Assembly: GCA_947494545.1 (NCBI GenBank)
Contig: CANLVH010000003.1
Span: 62,001 to 126,000 of the forward strand
Source of the DNA: an uncultured Mesonia sp.
GTDB lineage: Bacteria > Bacteroidota > Bacteroidia > Flavobacteriales > Flavobacteriaceae
DNA length: 64,000 nucleotides
Direction of reading: 5' to 3'
Under the pieces are notes generated by a model. The model was not told the DNA's origin and searched no databases. It saw only the letters and a program-made list of their open reading frames with translations. Below, piece after piece: positions 36,196-44,675 of the stretch. Within the stretch, counting starts at the first letter, position 1; each line of letters opens with the position of its first letter. The translations under genes and the position numbers were made by a program.

Positions 36196-36557
36196 AAAAA
36201 ATTTTGATTTATATTTTAGTCGGTATTACTTTATTGGCCGTCGCTTTTTATAGTTTTCTATATTTTGTTCCGTATAGTGAAGGTACACGCGCCGGCGAAT
36301 TGATAAAATTTAGCAATAAAGGCGTGATGATAAAAACTTGGGAAGGAGAAATAAGCCAAGGTATAAGCGGAGCGCAAATATTTAGTTTTTCTGTTTTAGA
36401 CAAACACGACAAGGTTATAAAAATGTTGCGCGAACACCAAGGCGAATATGTAGAACTAACTTATATTGAACGCTTTGGAACCTTTGTGTTTTGGGGCGAT
36501 ACCAAATATTTTGTCACCAAAGTAGAACTTTCGCAATCGCCACATTTTAGAAGATAA
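36192..36557 (+). CDS. Small membrane-anchored protein of unknown function
   Basis: Protein of 121 residues with one N-terminal membrane helix (about 4-25) and a small beta-rich extracytoplasmic domain (YSEGTRAGELIKFSNKGVMIKTWEGE, VELTYIERFGTFVFWGDTKYFV). I do not recognise a defined domain. Similar proteins in relatives have, as I recall, been labelled 6-phosphogluconate dehydrogenase, but no Rossmann fold or active site is visible, so I would not use that name. Coupled to rmuC and 3 bases upstream of the thioesterase. Confidence 0.7.
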   Translation: MKKILIYILVGITLLAVAFYSFLYFVPYSEGTRAGELIKFSNKGVMIKTWEGEISQGISGAQIFSFSVLDKHDKVIKMLREHQGEYVELTYIERFGTFVFWGDTKYFVTKVELSQSPHFRR

Positions 36558-36560
36558 TTT

Positions 36561-37109
36561 ATGAAAGAAAACGAGTTTAAGTACGTAAGAGAATCGCAAG
36601 TAACCATCTCAGAATTAATGCTTCCCTCCCATTCTAACTTTAACGGAAAAATACACGGAGGTTACATTTTATCGTTATTAGATCAAATTGCTTTTGCTTG
36701 CGCCTCCAAGCATTGTAGAGAATATTGCGTAACGGCAAGCGTAGATACGGTAGATTTTCTAAAACCCATAGAAATTGGCGAATTGGTTACCATGAAAGCT
36801 TCGGTAAATTATGTGGGCAACACCTCTATGGTAATAGGTATACGGGTTGAAGCAGAAGATATTCATACCGGCAAAAAGAAGCATTGTAACTCTTCTTACA
36901 TCACAATGGTTGCCAAAACCAAAGAAGGTAAATCTTTGCAAGTACCGGGTTTATACCTTAGTAATGAGCAAGAAATAAAACGTTTTGTAAAAAGTATGAA
37001 GCGTATAGAAATGAAGCGTAACCGTCATAAGGAGTTTAAGGAAACAGATTTTTCTGCCGATAAATATATGGATAAAATCAGGCAACATCGGGTACGCATA
37101 GATATCTAA
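36561..37109 (+). CDS. Acyl-CoA thioesterase (hotdog fold)
   Basis: Cytosolic enzyme of 182 residues hydrolysing acyl-CoA. Hotdog core with the family segment FNGKIHGGYILSLLDQIAFACASKH, VTASVDTVDFLKPIEIGELV and NTSMVIGIRVEAEDI, as in YciA/ACOT-type thioesterases. The C-terminal 45 residues are strongly basic and charged (KRIEMKRNRHKEFKETD), beyond the core fold. Third gene of the rmuC operon. Confidence 0.88.
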   Translation: MKENEFKYVRESQVTISELMLPSHSNFNGKIHGGYILSLLDQIAFACASKHCREYCVTASVDTVDFLKPIEIGELVTMKASVNYVGNTSMVIGIRVEAEDIHTGKKKHCNSSYITMVAKTKEGKSLQVPGLYLSNEQEIKRFVKSMKRIEMKRNRHKEFKETDFSADKYMDKIRQHRVRIDI

Positions 37110-37171
37110 TTATTTTATAACCTATGTTAAATGATTAATAAATTGCTGCCAATAAGCTTTTAAAAAATTGA

Positions 37172-37181
37172 CTTTACGGAA
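37172..37181. repeat. CTTTACGGAA upstream of the lipocalin-like gene
   Basis: Copy of the window-wide word, lying between a TTG (37168-37170) and a TATAATTC, so it would fall inside the promoter spacer of the gene at 37214 if that weak promoter is real. Confidence 0.6.
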
Positions 37182-37213
37182 AAAAAGTTTTATAATTCAC
37201 AAAAATACATCTT

Positions 37214-37612
37214 ATGAAAACTAAATTACTATTACTCTCGCTAATTGGTTTACTTTTTAGTTGTTCGCCAAAAATTGTAGATACCTGGAATGTAGACAGC
37301 TACGAAGTATTACAAGAAAATGGTCAAAATATGACATCGCAAAACATTGGTAGCATTACGTTTAAAAAGAACGGAAAAGGCTATAAAAACCTTAATTATA
37401 ACTTTTTTCAGAATAATTATACCGACACAGACGAGTTTTCTTGGAAACTCAATAAAGGCGATTATATCATTATAAAAGAAAGCGGAAAATCTAAAAAAGA
37501 TAAATCTAACCTAAACAAAACTTGGATTATAGTAGAAAACAAAGCCAAATCGCAAGTTTGGAAATCTACCGATGGTAAAAACAGCGTACAGATTTTAAAA
37601 TTGAGTAAATAA
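37214..37612 (+). CDS. Small lipocalin-like lipoprotein
   Basis: Lipoprotein (LIGLLFSCSPKIVDTW) of 132 residues resembling lipocalin-like domains of Bacteroidota: a first strand with WNVDSYEVL, then alternating strands (GSITFKKNGKGYKNLNYNFF, FSWKLNKGDYIII, KTWIIVENKAKSQVW). Function unknown. A CTTTACGGAA copy flanks each side (37172 and 37633). Confidence 0.7.
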   Translation: MKTKLLLLSLIGLLFSCSPKIVDTWNVDSYEVLQENGQNMTSQNIGSITFKKNGKGYKNLNYNFFQNNYTDTDEFSWKLNKGDYIIIKESGKSKKDKSNLNKTWIIVENKAKSQVWKSTDGKNSVQILKLSK

Positions 37613-37684
37613 GAAAAAATATATTTTTATTCCTTTACGGAAAGAAAACCGCTCAAAAACAGAAAGTTAACCGCAATTAAATTA

Positions 37685-38422
37685 TTATAGATTATTGCTG
37701 TTATTTTTTGCTTTATCTTTTTCAAAAGCTTCTAAACAAGTGGTTAATGATTTTCCTTTATTATGAATGCAATCGCAAAAATCAAATCCGACAGTTTTAT
37801 CCGGAGTATTTTTAAATTGTTCCTTACAGTCTGAAATAGAGTTTCTTGGCATAACTTCATAACCAAATTGCGCCAAAATAACAGTCAACACCACACAACT
37901 TACCACTGCACTAAAAAATAAAACCGGAAATTTAGTAGTATACGATTTCGGCTTTACAAATAATTTGGTTTGCCCAAAGTTTTTAATCGGTAAAATATAT
38001 TTTAATCGGTCATAATTCCATACCAAAAGAAACAAATTAGCAAGTACCATTAGCGGGGCGCTTACAAAAGAACCTTCGAAGCGTAAGGCAAAAGATAAAA
38101 TCCAAATATTTAAAATAATCGGAAAATATAATAAAGCGCCTAAAGTTACCGTACGCGGAATTATAAGTAAAACCGCAGTCAAAATTTGAGCAACACCTAT
38201 AAATGTATTATAGAAACCGGTTTGATGCAAAGCTTCCAAATAAGCTCCCATAGGATGTTTTACAGATAAACCACTGGCAAATCTTTCATTTATAACTTTT
38301 ACAAATCCTGCAAACAAAAAAGCATAGGCCAAACTAAACCTGCAAAAAAGAGAAAATAGCCAGTACCATCTGTTACTCTTTATTTTAAAGTAAAATTTTT
38401 CAAATCTAGATAATGTATTCAC
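37685..38422 (-). CDS. DoxX/MauE-like membrane protein with Cys-containing tail
   Basis: Inner membrane protein of 245 residues with about five helices. FSLAYAFLFAGFVKVI and GVAQILTAVLLIIPRTVTLGALLYFP are typical of DoxX-like proteins, which are often linked to thiol or quinone redox chemistry. After the last helix a tail has cysteines in C...FCDCIH...TC, which could form disulfides or bind a ligand outside. Clustered with DUF423. Confidence 0.75.
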   Translation of the reverse strand: MNTLSRFEKFYFKIKSNRWYWLFSLFCRFSLAYAFLFAGFVKVINERFASGLSVKHPMGAYLEALHQTGFYNTFIGVAQILTAVLLIIPRTVTLGALLYFPIILNIWILSFALRFEGSFVSAPLMVLANLFLLVWNYDRLKYILPIKNFGQTKLFVKPKSYTTKFPVLFFSAVVSCVVLTVILAQFGYEVMPRNSISDCKEQFKNTPDKTVGFDFCDCIHNKGKSLTTCLEAFEKDKAKNNSNNL

Positions 38423-38441
38423 TAAATTTCCAGTAGTTAAG

Positions 38442-38825
38442 TTATATAAAATTCATAAAACTGATTAATAAAAGTAACCAACCTATTACCAGTAGCAAAC
38501 CGCCAATGGGCGTAACAGGTCCCAAAAATCGCACGTTTTTTCCTTTGCTTCCAAAAAATGTTAATCCATAAATGCTAAACGAAAATAAACAAACGCCAAT
38601 AATAATTAATACCGCAGCCCATTGGTGCAAAACATTTATAAAACTTAAGTTAAGTCCGAGTAACACCAGTAGTAAAGCGTGATACATTTGGTATTTTATG
38701 CCGGTTTCAAAACTATTTAATTGTTCTGTAGTAAAATTTTTCTTTAAGGCGTGCGCACCAAAAGCACCTAAGATAATCGCGGTTAAACCGAAGAAGAATC
38801 CTATTGTTAAAACTATATTTTGCAT
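38442..38825 (-). CDS. DUF423 (YgdD/TMEM256-like) membrane protein
   Basis: Inner membrane protein of 127 residues, four helices. GAFGAHALKK, NSFETGIKYQMYHALLLVLLG and FLGPVTPIGGLLLVIGW are the conserved motifs of DUF423. Molecular function unknown. Its start is 76 bases from the first palindrome of the operator-like array, which it shares with the divergent satD-like gene. Confidence 0.9.
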   Translation of the reverse strand: MQNIVLTIGFFFGLTAIILGAFGAHALKKNFTTEQLNSFETGIKYQMYHALLLVLLGLNLSFINVLHQWAAVLIIIGVCLFSFSIYGLTFFGSKGKNVRFLGPVTPIGGLLLVIGWLLLLISFMNFI

Positions 38826-38900
38826 ACTTTTTAGGTAAAAGTAAGATTTTATCTTCTTCTGTTAAGGAAAGCTTTTTTAAAATCAGTATAAAAATTATTC

Positions 38901-39008
38901 TTATCGTGCATTTAAACGATAACAAGTATATATCGCACAATAACACGATAACTGTATGATATCGTATTTTTAAACGATATTTTGAAATATCGTATTTTAT
39001 CACGATAT
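38901..39008. promoter_or_regulatory. Array of four 22-base palindromes (ATATCGT-N8-ACGATAT type)
   Basis: Four units: TTATCGT-N8-ACGATAA (38901-38922), ATATCGC-N8-ACGATAA (38930-38951), ATATCGT-N8-ACGATAT (38959-38980), ATATCGT-N8-ACGATAT (38987-39008). Centres are 29, 29 and 28 bases apart. The last ends six bases before the satD-like start codon. The last two units have perfect arms and the outer ones differ by one or two bases. The layout is that of a cooperative operator controlling the satD-like gene and perhaps the divergent DUF423 gene. The SatD protein has a C-terminal helix-turn-helix, so autoregulation is the simplest idea. Confidence 0.8.
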
Positions 39009-39014
39009 TTGATT

Positions 39015-39635
39015 ATGCTTGCAGTACTCACCGGCGATATTATTTATTCTAAACAAGTGGCAGATGCCACAACTTACCTACGTGTCTTAGAAAAAGTTCT
39101 AAAACACTTGCGTCCGGAAACAAAATACCGAGAGATTTACCGCGGTGATAGTTTTCAAATAGAAATAGAAAATCCGTCTTTGGCTTTTTATAGCGCAATG
39201 TGTATAAAAGCCGCTTTAAAGCAAATTAAACCTTTAGATGTTCGTATTGCTATAGGTTTTGGAGAAAAAACGCATACTGCCAAAAAAGTAAGCCAATCTA
39301 ACGGTAGTGCATTTATACGCTCAGGAGAGTTGTTTGAAACGCTAGAAGATAGCATAAAACAAAATTTAGCCATAAAAAGTGGTAAGGAAACTATAGATAC
39401 AGAAATTAACACCTATATTAATTTGGCTTTAATAGCTATGAATGCGTGGACGCCCGGCGCCGCAGAAATTGTCTATTTGAGTTTATTGCATCCCGATAAA
39501 AGCCAACGTGAATTGGGTAAACTAATCAACATAAAGCAGAATACGGTAAGCGAGCGATTAAAACGTGCCTACTTTGAGGAATTGCAACAATTTGATAAGA
39601 TTTTTCGTCAAAAAATAACCAACGAAATGCTATAA
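39015..39635 (+). CDS. SatD-family protein with C-terminal helix-turn-helix
   Basis: Protein of 206 residues. The N-terminal part (LAVLTGDIIYSKQV, IYRGDSFQIEIENP, LDVRIAIGFGEK) matches the SatD family and resembles a nucleotidyl-cyclase-like fold. The C-terminus has a helix-turn-helix (SQRELGKLINIKQNTVSERLKRAYFEEL). I place the start at ATG 39015, just after the operator array; an upstream ATG at 38982 would put coding sequence inside two of the palindromes. SatD was named in a streptococcal acid-tolerance locus; its activity is unknown. Followed after 2 bases by a DUF3307 gene. Confidence 0.82.
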   Translation: MLAVLTGDIIYSKQVADATTYLRVLEKVLKHLRPETKYREIYRGDSFQIEIENPSLAFYSAMCIKAALKQIKPLDVRIAIGFGEKTHTAKKVSQSNGSAFIRSGELFETLEDSIKQNLAIKSGKETIDTEINTYINLALIAMNAWTPGAAEIVYLSLLHPDKSQRELGKLINIKQNTVSERLKRAYFEELQQFDKIFRQKITNEML

Positions 39636-39637
39636 CC

Positions 39638-40345
39638 ATGCTATTGTTTCTTAAACTTTTATTGGCACATTTGCTAGGCGATTTCCTTTTGCAGCCTTTT
39701 AGTTGGGTAAAAGATAAAGACCAAAAAAAGGTAGCTTCCGGCAAACTTTACTTGCATATTTTAATTCATTTTTTGCTCGTATTTCTATTTGTATGGAATT
39801 TGAGTTTGTGGTACATTCCGTTAATTATTGCTCTATCACACTTTGCAATAGATCTTGCCAAACTCTACTTACAAACTACTAAAACCAAGCGTTTATGGTT
39901 TTTTGCTGACCAGGTTTTGCATATTTTAGTAATTCTTGCCATTAGTTTTACAACACTCGGTTGGGAAAATTTAGCGGCGTTACCAAATAGTATTTGGGTA
40001 TATTTAACCGGTTTATTTTTGGTTACTTTCCCCGCTTCTATTTCTATAAAAACACTTATTTCTGTCTACTCTCCCAAAACCGAAATAAAAAAAGACGAAA
40101 GTTTAAATAAAGCCGGTAGTTATATTGGTATTTTAGAACGTGTTTTGGTGTTTGTTTTTATAGTAACCAATCATTGGGAAGGCGTGGGTTTTTTAATCGC
40201 TGCCAAGTCTATTTTCCGCTTTAGCAATCTAACGCAATCTAAAGACCGTAAACTAACCGAATATATTTTAATTGGAACTCTGGTTAGCTTTAGCTTTGCC
40301 ATTTTTGTGGCGCTGGCAAGTATTTTCTTTCTTAGGTATATTTAG
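39638..40345 (+). CDS. DUF3307 membrane protein
   Basis: Inner membrane protein of 235 residues with about six helices. LLLAHLLGDFLLQPFSWVKDKD and HFAIDLAKLY contain the acidic and His residues conserved in DUF3307. Function unknown. It is paired with satD-like genes, here separated by only two bases and hence under the same operator array. Confidence 0.87.
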   Translation: MLLFLKLLLAHLLGDFLLQPFSWVKDKDQKKVASGKLYLHILIHFLLVFLFVWNLSLWYIPLIIALSHFAIDLAKLYLQTTKTKRLWFFADQVLHILVILAISFTTLGWENLAALPNSIWVYLTGLFLVTFPASISIKTLISVYSPKTEIKKDESLNKAGSYIGILERVLVFVFIVTNHWEGVGFLIAAKSIFRFSNLTQSKDRKLTEYILIGTLVSFSFAIFVALASIFFLRYI

Positions 40346-40361
40346 TTGAGTAAACCCTACG

Positions 40362-40431
40362 GGACGGGCTGTACGCTATATCTTTTTTTGCCACTTATAA
40401 AAGCAAAAAAAGGATGCCGCTACCATCCCTT
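40362..40431 (-). ncRNA. Structured repeat element, copy B
   Basis: Minus strand: AGGGATGGTAGCGGCATCCT (hairpin GGATG/CATCC), a variable hairpin TTTTTTTGC/GCAAAAAAA, then GATATAGCGTACAGCCCGTC. The two outer blocks match those of copy A at 62284-62348 while the central hairpin differs, the pattern expected for a conserved RNA or mobile palindromic element. It lies in the convergent space after carB and DUF3307. Confidence 0.55.
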
Positions 40432-40442
40432 TTACAAAAAAA

Positions 40443-40475
40443 AAGAGGAATCTATTTGATAGACTCCTCTCTTTT
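40443..40475. terminator. Bidirectional terminator between DUF3307 and carB
   Basis: AGAGGAATCTA and TAGACTCCTCT form an 11-base stem with A run on the left and T run on the right, in the convergent gap just past the carB stop. Confidence 0.85.
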
Positions 40476-40496
40476 ATTTGTGATAAATGCGAAAGT

Positions 40497-43352
40497 TTAA
40501 CGCGTTAAGTACATTCTTCTTCTTGCATATAAATCGTAGAAATCGTCGTCTTTTAAGTCTTTTATAAATAAAATACTTTCTCCGGTACTTTTCATCTCCG
40601 GTCCTAATTGTTTGTTTACCTTAGGAAATTTATCAAAAGAAAAGACCGGTTGTTTTATGGCATAGCCTTCTAAATGCGGCTCAAAAGTAAAATCTTTCAA
40701 TTTATTGTGGCCAAGCATTATTTTGGTAGCATAATTTACGTAAGGTTCGCCGTAAGCTTTGGCAATAAAAGGAACAGTTCTAGAGGCACGCGGATTGGCT
40801 TCTATAATAAAAACCTCATCATCTTTTATAGCAAATTGTACGTTAATAAGTCCAACGGTATCTAAAGCCAAAGCAATTTTGCGCGTGTGATCTTTAATTT
40901 TTTGCAAAACCAAATTTCCTAAATTAAACGCCGGTAAAAGTGCATTAGAATCTCCAGAATGTACGCCGCAAGGTTCAATATGCTCCATTATACCGATTAT
41001 ATAAACATCTTCGCCATCGCAAATAGCATCTGCCTCTGCCTCTATTGCGCCGTCTAGATAATGGTCTAATAATAATTTATTGTTAGGAATTTTTTGCAAT
41101 AAATCTACTACGTGTTCTTCTAATTCTTGTTTATTAATAACAATTTTCATCCCTTGGCCGCCTAAAACATAAGATGGTCTAACCAAAATAGGGAAATCTA
41201 ATTCGTCTGCCAGTTCTAAAGCTTGATCGGCGGTTTCTGCGGTTCCAAACTCCGGATACGGAATGTTGTTTTCTTGTAAAAGTTTAGAAAAACTTCCTCT
41301 ATCTTCGGCAAGGTCTAGAGCTTCATAACTGGTACCCATAATTTTTATGCCGTAACGATTTAGCTTTTCGGCCAGTTTTAGCGCTGTTTGTCCGCCAAGT
41401 TGCACAATAACACCTTCCGGTTTTTCGTGCCGAATAATATCGTAAATATGTTCCCAGAAAACAGGTTCAAAATAAAGTTTATCTGCAACATCAAAATCGG
41501 TTGAAACCGTTTCGGGATTACAATTTATCATAATAGTTTCATAGTCACATTCGGCTGCAGCCAAAACACCATGTACGCAACAATAATCAAACTCAATACC
41601 TTGGCCAATACGGTTTGGACCGGAACCTAAAACAATTATTTTCTTCTTATCGGAAACTTTACTTTCATTATCTGTAAACTTTTTTCCGTCTGCAGTTTGA
41701 ATCTGATTTTCGAAAGTTGAATAATAATAAGGCGTCTGGGCTTCAAATTCTGCAGCGCAAGTGTCTACTAATTTATACACGCGGTTAATTTGTAGTTCTT
41801 CGCGTTTTTTATAGACTTCACTTTCCAAACATTTAAGCATATGCGCAATTTGCCTGTCGCCATAACCTTTTTGTTTAGCTTCTAAAAGCAAATCTTTAGG
41901 AATACTGTCTATTGTGTAGTTATTGCTAATCTCTTTTTCCAGAAAATGCAGTTCTTCATATTGCTTTAAGAACCACATATCTATTTTAGTAATTTCGTGA
42001 ATTCTGCTTAACGGAATACCTAATTGAATTGCATCGTAAAGAACAAAAAACCGATCCCAACTTGGGTTTTTGAGTTTTTCTATAATAATGTCATAATCTT
42101 TATAACCTTTCCCGTCTGCACCAAGTCCGTTGCGCTTTATTTCTAAAGATTGTGTTGCTTTATGCAAAGCTTCTTGAAAAGAGCGGCCAATGCCCATTAC
42201 CTCTCCTACAGATTTCATTTGCAAACCTAAAGTACGGTCAGAGCCTTCAAATTTATCAAAATTCCACCTTGGTATTTTAACAATTACATAATCTAAGGTA
42301 GGCTCAAACAAAGCCGAAGTAGTTTTGGTTATCTGGTTTTCCAACTCGTCTAGGTGATAACCTAATGCCAATTTTGCAGCAATCTTTGCAATAGGATAAC
42401 CGGTAGCTTTAGATGCCAATGCAGAAGAACGCGAAACTCGCGGATTGATTTCTATGGCAATAATATCTTCTTTATCGTCCGGGCTTACGGCAAATTGTAC
42501 GTTACAACCTCCGGCAAAATCGCCAATGCTTCGCATCATTTTAATGGCCATATCGCGCATACGCTGGTAAGCAGAATCGCTTAAGGTCATTGCCGGCGCA
42601 ACGGTAATGGAGTCTCCGGTATGAATGCCCATTGGGTCCATATTTTCTATGGTACAAATAATTACCACATTATCGTTTTTATCACGCAAGAGTTCTAGTT
42701 CATATTCTTTCCAACCCAACAAAGCTTTATCTATTAAAACTTCATGAATCGGCGAAGCTTCTAATCCGCGCGTAAGCATTTCGTCAAACTGGTCTTCTGT
42801 GTGTACAAAAGAGGCGCCGCTTCCGCCAAGGGTGAAAGAAGCTCTAATTACCAAAGGAAAACCAAATTCTTGTGCCACCTCTTTTCCTTCTAGAAAAGAA
42901 GTTACAGTTTTTGCCGGAGCAACCGGAATACCAATTTTGGTCATAAGTTGTTTAAACTTCTCTCTGTCTTCGGTAATATTTATGGCGTCTATATCTACCC
43001 CAATTAGAGAAATATCAAAATCGTCCCAAATGCCTTTTTCGTCTGCTTCTATACAGAGATTTAATGCGGTTTGTCCGCCCATTGTTGGTAAAACAGCATC
43101 TATTTGCGGATGTTCTCGCAAGATTTCTACAATAGATTTTGTGGTGAGTGGTTTTAAGTAAACATGATCGGCCATTGTGGGATCTGTCATAATCGTGGCC
43201 GGGTTAGAGTTAATCAAGATAGTTTCTACACCATCTTCGCGCAAAGATCGTAAAGCTTGGGTTCCAGAATAATCAAATTCGCAAGCTTGGCCAATAACAA
43301 TAGGCCCGGAGCCTATTATTAATATACTTTTAAGGGAATTGTTTTTGGGCAT
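40497..43352 (-). CDS. carB: Carbamoyl-phosphate synthase large subunit, short form
   Basis: Makes carbamoyl phosphate for arginine and pyrimidines together with CarA (not in this window). The 951 residues have two ATP-grasp halves: SILIIGSGPIVIGQACEFDY...TLGGSGASFV...EINPRVSRSSALASKATGYP, and IIVLGSGPNRIGQGIEFDYC...VLGGQGMKIV...EANPRASRTVPFIAKAYG. The protein ends shortly after the second half (FDKFPKVNKQLGPEMKSTGE...RRRMYLTR). The C-terminal MGS-like allosteric domain (about 120 residues in E. coli) is missing, so control by UMP and ornithine of the E. coli kind is not expected. It follows rpmH. Confidence 0.95.
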   Translation of the reverse strand: MPKNNSLKSILIIGSGPIVIGQACEFDYSGTQALRSLREDGVETILINSNPATIMTDPTMADHVYLKPLTTKSIVEILREHPQIDAVLPTMGGQTALNLCIEADEKGIWDDFDISLIGVDIDAINITEDREKFKQLMTKIGIPVAPAKTVTSFLEGKEVAQEFGFPLVIRASFTLGGSGASFVHTEDQFDEMLTRGLEASPIHEVLIDKALLGWKEYELELLRDKNDNVVIICTIENMDPMGIHTGDSITVAPAMTLSDSAYQRMRDMAIKMMRSIGDFAGGCNVQFAVSPDDKEDIIAIEINPRVSRSSALASKATGYPIAKIAAKLALGYHLDELENQITKTTSALFEPTLDYVIVKIPRWNFDKFEGSDRTLGLQMKSVGEVMGIGRSFQEALHKATQSLEIKRNGLGADGKGYKDYDIIIEKLKNPSWDRFFVLYDAIQLGIPLSRIHEITKIDMWFLKQYEELHFLEKEISNNYTIDSIPKDLLLEAKQKGYGDRQIAHMLKCLESEVYKKREELQINRVYKLVDTCAAEFEAQTPYYYSTFENQIQTADGKKFTDNESKVSDKKKIIVLGSGPNRIGQGIEFDYCCVHGVLAAAECDYETIMINCNPETVSTDFDVADKLYFEPVFWEHIYDIIRHEKPEGVIVQLGGQTALKLAEKLNRYGIKIMGTSYEALDLAEDRGSFSKLLQENNIPYPEFGTAETADQALELADELDFPILVRPSYVLGGQGMKIVINKQELEEHVVDLLQKIPNNKLLLDHYLDGAIEAEADAICDGEDVYIIGIMEHIEPCGVHSGDSNALLPAFNLGNLVLQKIKDHTRKIALALDTVGLINVQFAIKDDEVFIIEANPRASRTVPFIAKAYGEPYVNYATKIMLGHNKLKDFTFEPHLEGYAIKQPVFSFDKFPKVNKQLGPEMKSTGESILFIKDLKDDDFYDLYARRRMYLTR

Positions 43353-43395
43353 CTTTCTTCTCTTTTGAATAAATTAGGGTAAAATTGGATATAAA

Positions 43396-43425
43396 AAAAG
43401 GCGTTACAACCAAATGTAACACCTT
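43396..43425 (-). terminator. Terminator between rpmH and carB
   Basis: AAGGCGTTACA and TGTAACACCTT form an 11-base stem with one mismatch; on the minus strand a T7 run follows. It may attenuate rather than stop readthrough into carB. Confidence 0.8.
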
Positions 43426-43451
43426 ACTATTTCAATCAACTAAAAAACCAT

Positions 43452-43610
43452 TTAGTGTTTATGTCTGTTTTCTGAAGATACAGAAAGTTTCTTTCTTCCT
43501 TTAGCTCTTCTTCTTGCAAGCACTTTTCTACCGTTAACGCTACTCATGCGTTCTCTAAAACCGTGCTTATTTTTTCTTTTTCTCTTTGAGGGCTGAAACG
43601 TTCTTTTCAT
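43452..43610 (-). CDS. rpmH: Ribosomal protein L34
   Basis: Very basic 52-residue protein starting [20 protein letters not shown] and continuing [20 protein letters not shown], the L34 signature, with a short C-terminal extension [12 protein letters not shown]. Component of the large ribosomal subunit. In many bacteria rpmH sits near dnaA; here the neighbour is carB. Preceded by a good promoter at 43690-43719. Confidence 0.97.
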   Translation of the reverse strand: MKRTFQPSKRKRKNKHGFRERMSSVNGRKVLARRRAKGRKKLSVSSENRHKH

Positions 43611-44014
43611 TGTATAATATCTTTAAATCTTCTTAGTATCTTCTTCTACTTATGTTATAAGATTTTAAAATCTTTTTTAAAACTGCGGGCAAATATACAA
43701 TATCTTTTTAGTCTTACAAATCAAGAAAGAAAATTATTGCCAGAAATAGTATATTTTTCTTGTTAAGATTTTGCACTGCCTCATTATCAAGCAAATTTAT
43801 AATAAAAATAGTTTCTGCCGAGGGCCAATTCAGGTTTTTTAGAATAATTTATAGCTATACGTATATATAAAGATGTTTTACTTTACGGAAAAATATTCTG
43901 GAAGATTATTACTTGGTTAAAATACTTCTATAAACAGGTCTTTTTTAATCCATAAAAAGAAACAAAAATTTAATGCTCAAAAGACTATTATATGCAAAAG
44001 GCTTTTTTTGCAGT
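43611..44014. other. Intergenic region between rpmH and the TPR-like gene
   Basis: AT-rich. It contains the divergent rpmH promoter and one CTTTACGGAA copy (43881-43890). I see no gene or RNA in the rest. Confidence 0.5.
43690..43719 (-). promoter_or_regulatory. rpmH promoter
   Basis: On the minus strand TTG (plus-strand CAA 43717-43719), 19 bases, then TATATTTG (plus-strand CAAATATA 43690-43697): a perfect match to the Bacteroidota consensus. The leader would be about 75 bases. Confidence 0.75.
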
Positions 44015-44048
44015 TTGGATAAAAAATGAAATTGTTTTTATACCTTTG
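44015..44048 (+). promoter_or_regulatory. Promoter of the 44071 gene
   Basis: TTG at 44015-44017, 23 bases, TACCTTTG at 44041-44048. Its position shows that the upstream ATG at 44026 is not the start, supporting ATG 44071. Confidence 0.6.
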
Positions 44049-44070
44049 CAAACCGAAAATTAGAAGCATT

Positions 44071-44586
44071 ATGTACAATAAAAATATAAAATTAGTTCTG
44101 GCGGTTGCGGTTTTGGCTTTGGCTATTTATCAATTTACAGAAAGTTATATAGGAAACGGTATTCTTTTAATTCTGCTTGCAGGAATATTTGTGTTTTTAT
44201 ACTTTAAAAACGAACTGATTTTACTGGCTTTTCTCCGTTTACGGAAGCAAGATTTCCCGGGTGCAAAAAAATGGCTAGATAAAATTAAAAATCCTGAAAC
44301 CGCTCTAACTAAGAAGCAGCAGGGCTATTATTTCTATTTACACGGACTAATGCTTTCTCAAAAAAACATTACCAAAGCAGAGAAATACTTCAAAAAAGCT
44401 ATTCGGCTTGGATTATCTATGAAGCAAGACTTAGCAATGGCAAAAATTAATTTGGCAGGAATTGCAATGACCAAACGTCGTAAGCGAGAAGCGCAAATGT
44501 TGCTTAAAGAAGCTAAAAAGCTGGATAAGCACGGTATGCTTGCAGAGCAAATTAGAACAATGAAGCAACAAATGAAACGTATCTAA
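44071..44586 (+). CDS. Membrane protein with TPR-like cytosolic part
   Basis: Protein of 171 residues: two closely spaced membrane helices (about 8-50) and a C-terminal TPR-like region (YYFYLHGLMLSQKNITKAEKYFKKAIRLGL, MAKINLAGIAMTKRRKREAQMLLKEAKKL), very basic. Probably a scaffold protein; function unknown. The start at MYNKNIKL follows from the promoter position. Confidence 0.75.
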   Translation: MYNKNIKLVLAVAVLALAIYQFTESYIGNGILLILLAGIFVFLYFKNELILLAFLRLRKQDFPGAKKWLDKIKNPETALTKKQQGYYFYLHGLMLSQKNITKAEKYFKKAIRLGLSMKQDLAMAKINLAGIAMTKRRKREAQMLLKEAKKLDKHGMLAEQIRTMKQQMKRI

Positions 44587-44675
44587 ATTTAATTATTTTT
44601 ATTAAATTATACTAAAAACTACCAATTAAGCTATTTTATTAGTAACTTTATTGTGTAATTTTAAAATAGTGCTCT

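Noticed and set aside
36192..36557. 6-phosphogluconate dehydrogenase for the small gene after rmuC
   Set aside because: 121 residues with a membrane helix and no Rossmann or catalytic motif; such labels on relatives look like propagated errors.
38713..39003. 96-residue minus-strand reading frame across the DUF423 start and the palindrome array
   Set aside because: It overlaps DUF423 in another frame and runs through the operator array; composition is not protein-like.
38901..39008. Regular 28-29-base repeats that could suggest a small CRISPR array
   Set aside because: The repeated units are palindromic operator-like sequences with 6-7-base spacers, not 24-47-base direct repeats with unique spacers of similar size, and no cas gene is present.
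42799..43161. 120-residue plus-strand reading frame inside carB
   Set aside because: Antisense shadow of the highly conserved first ATP-grasp half.
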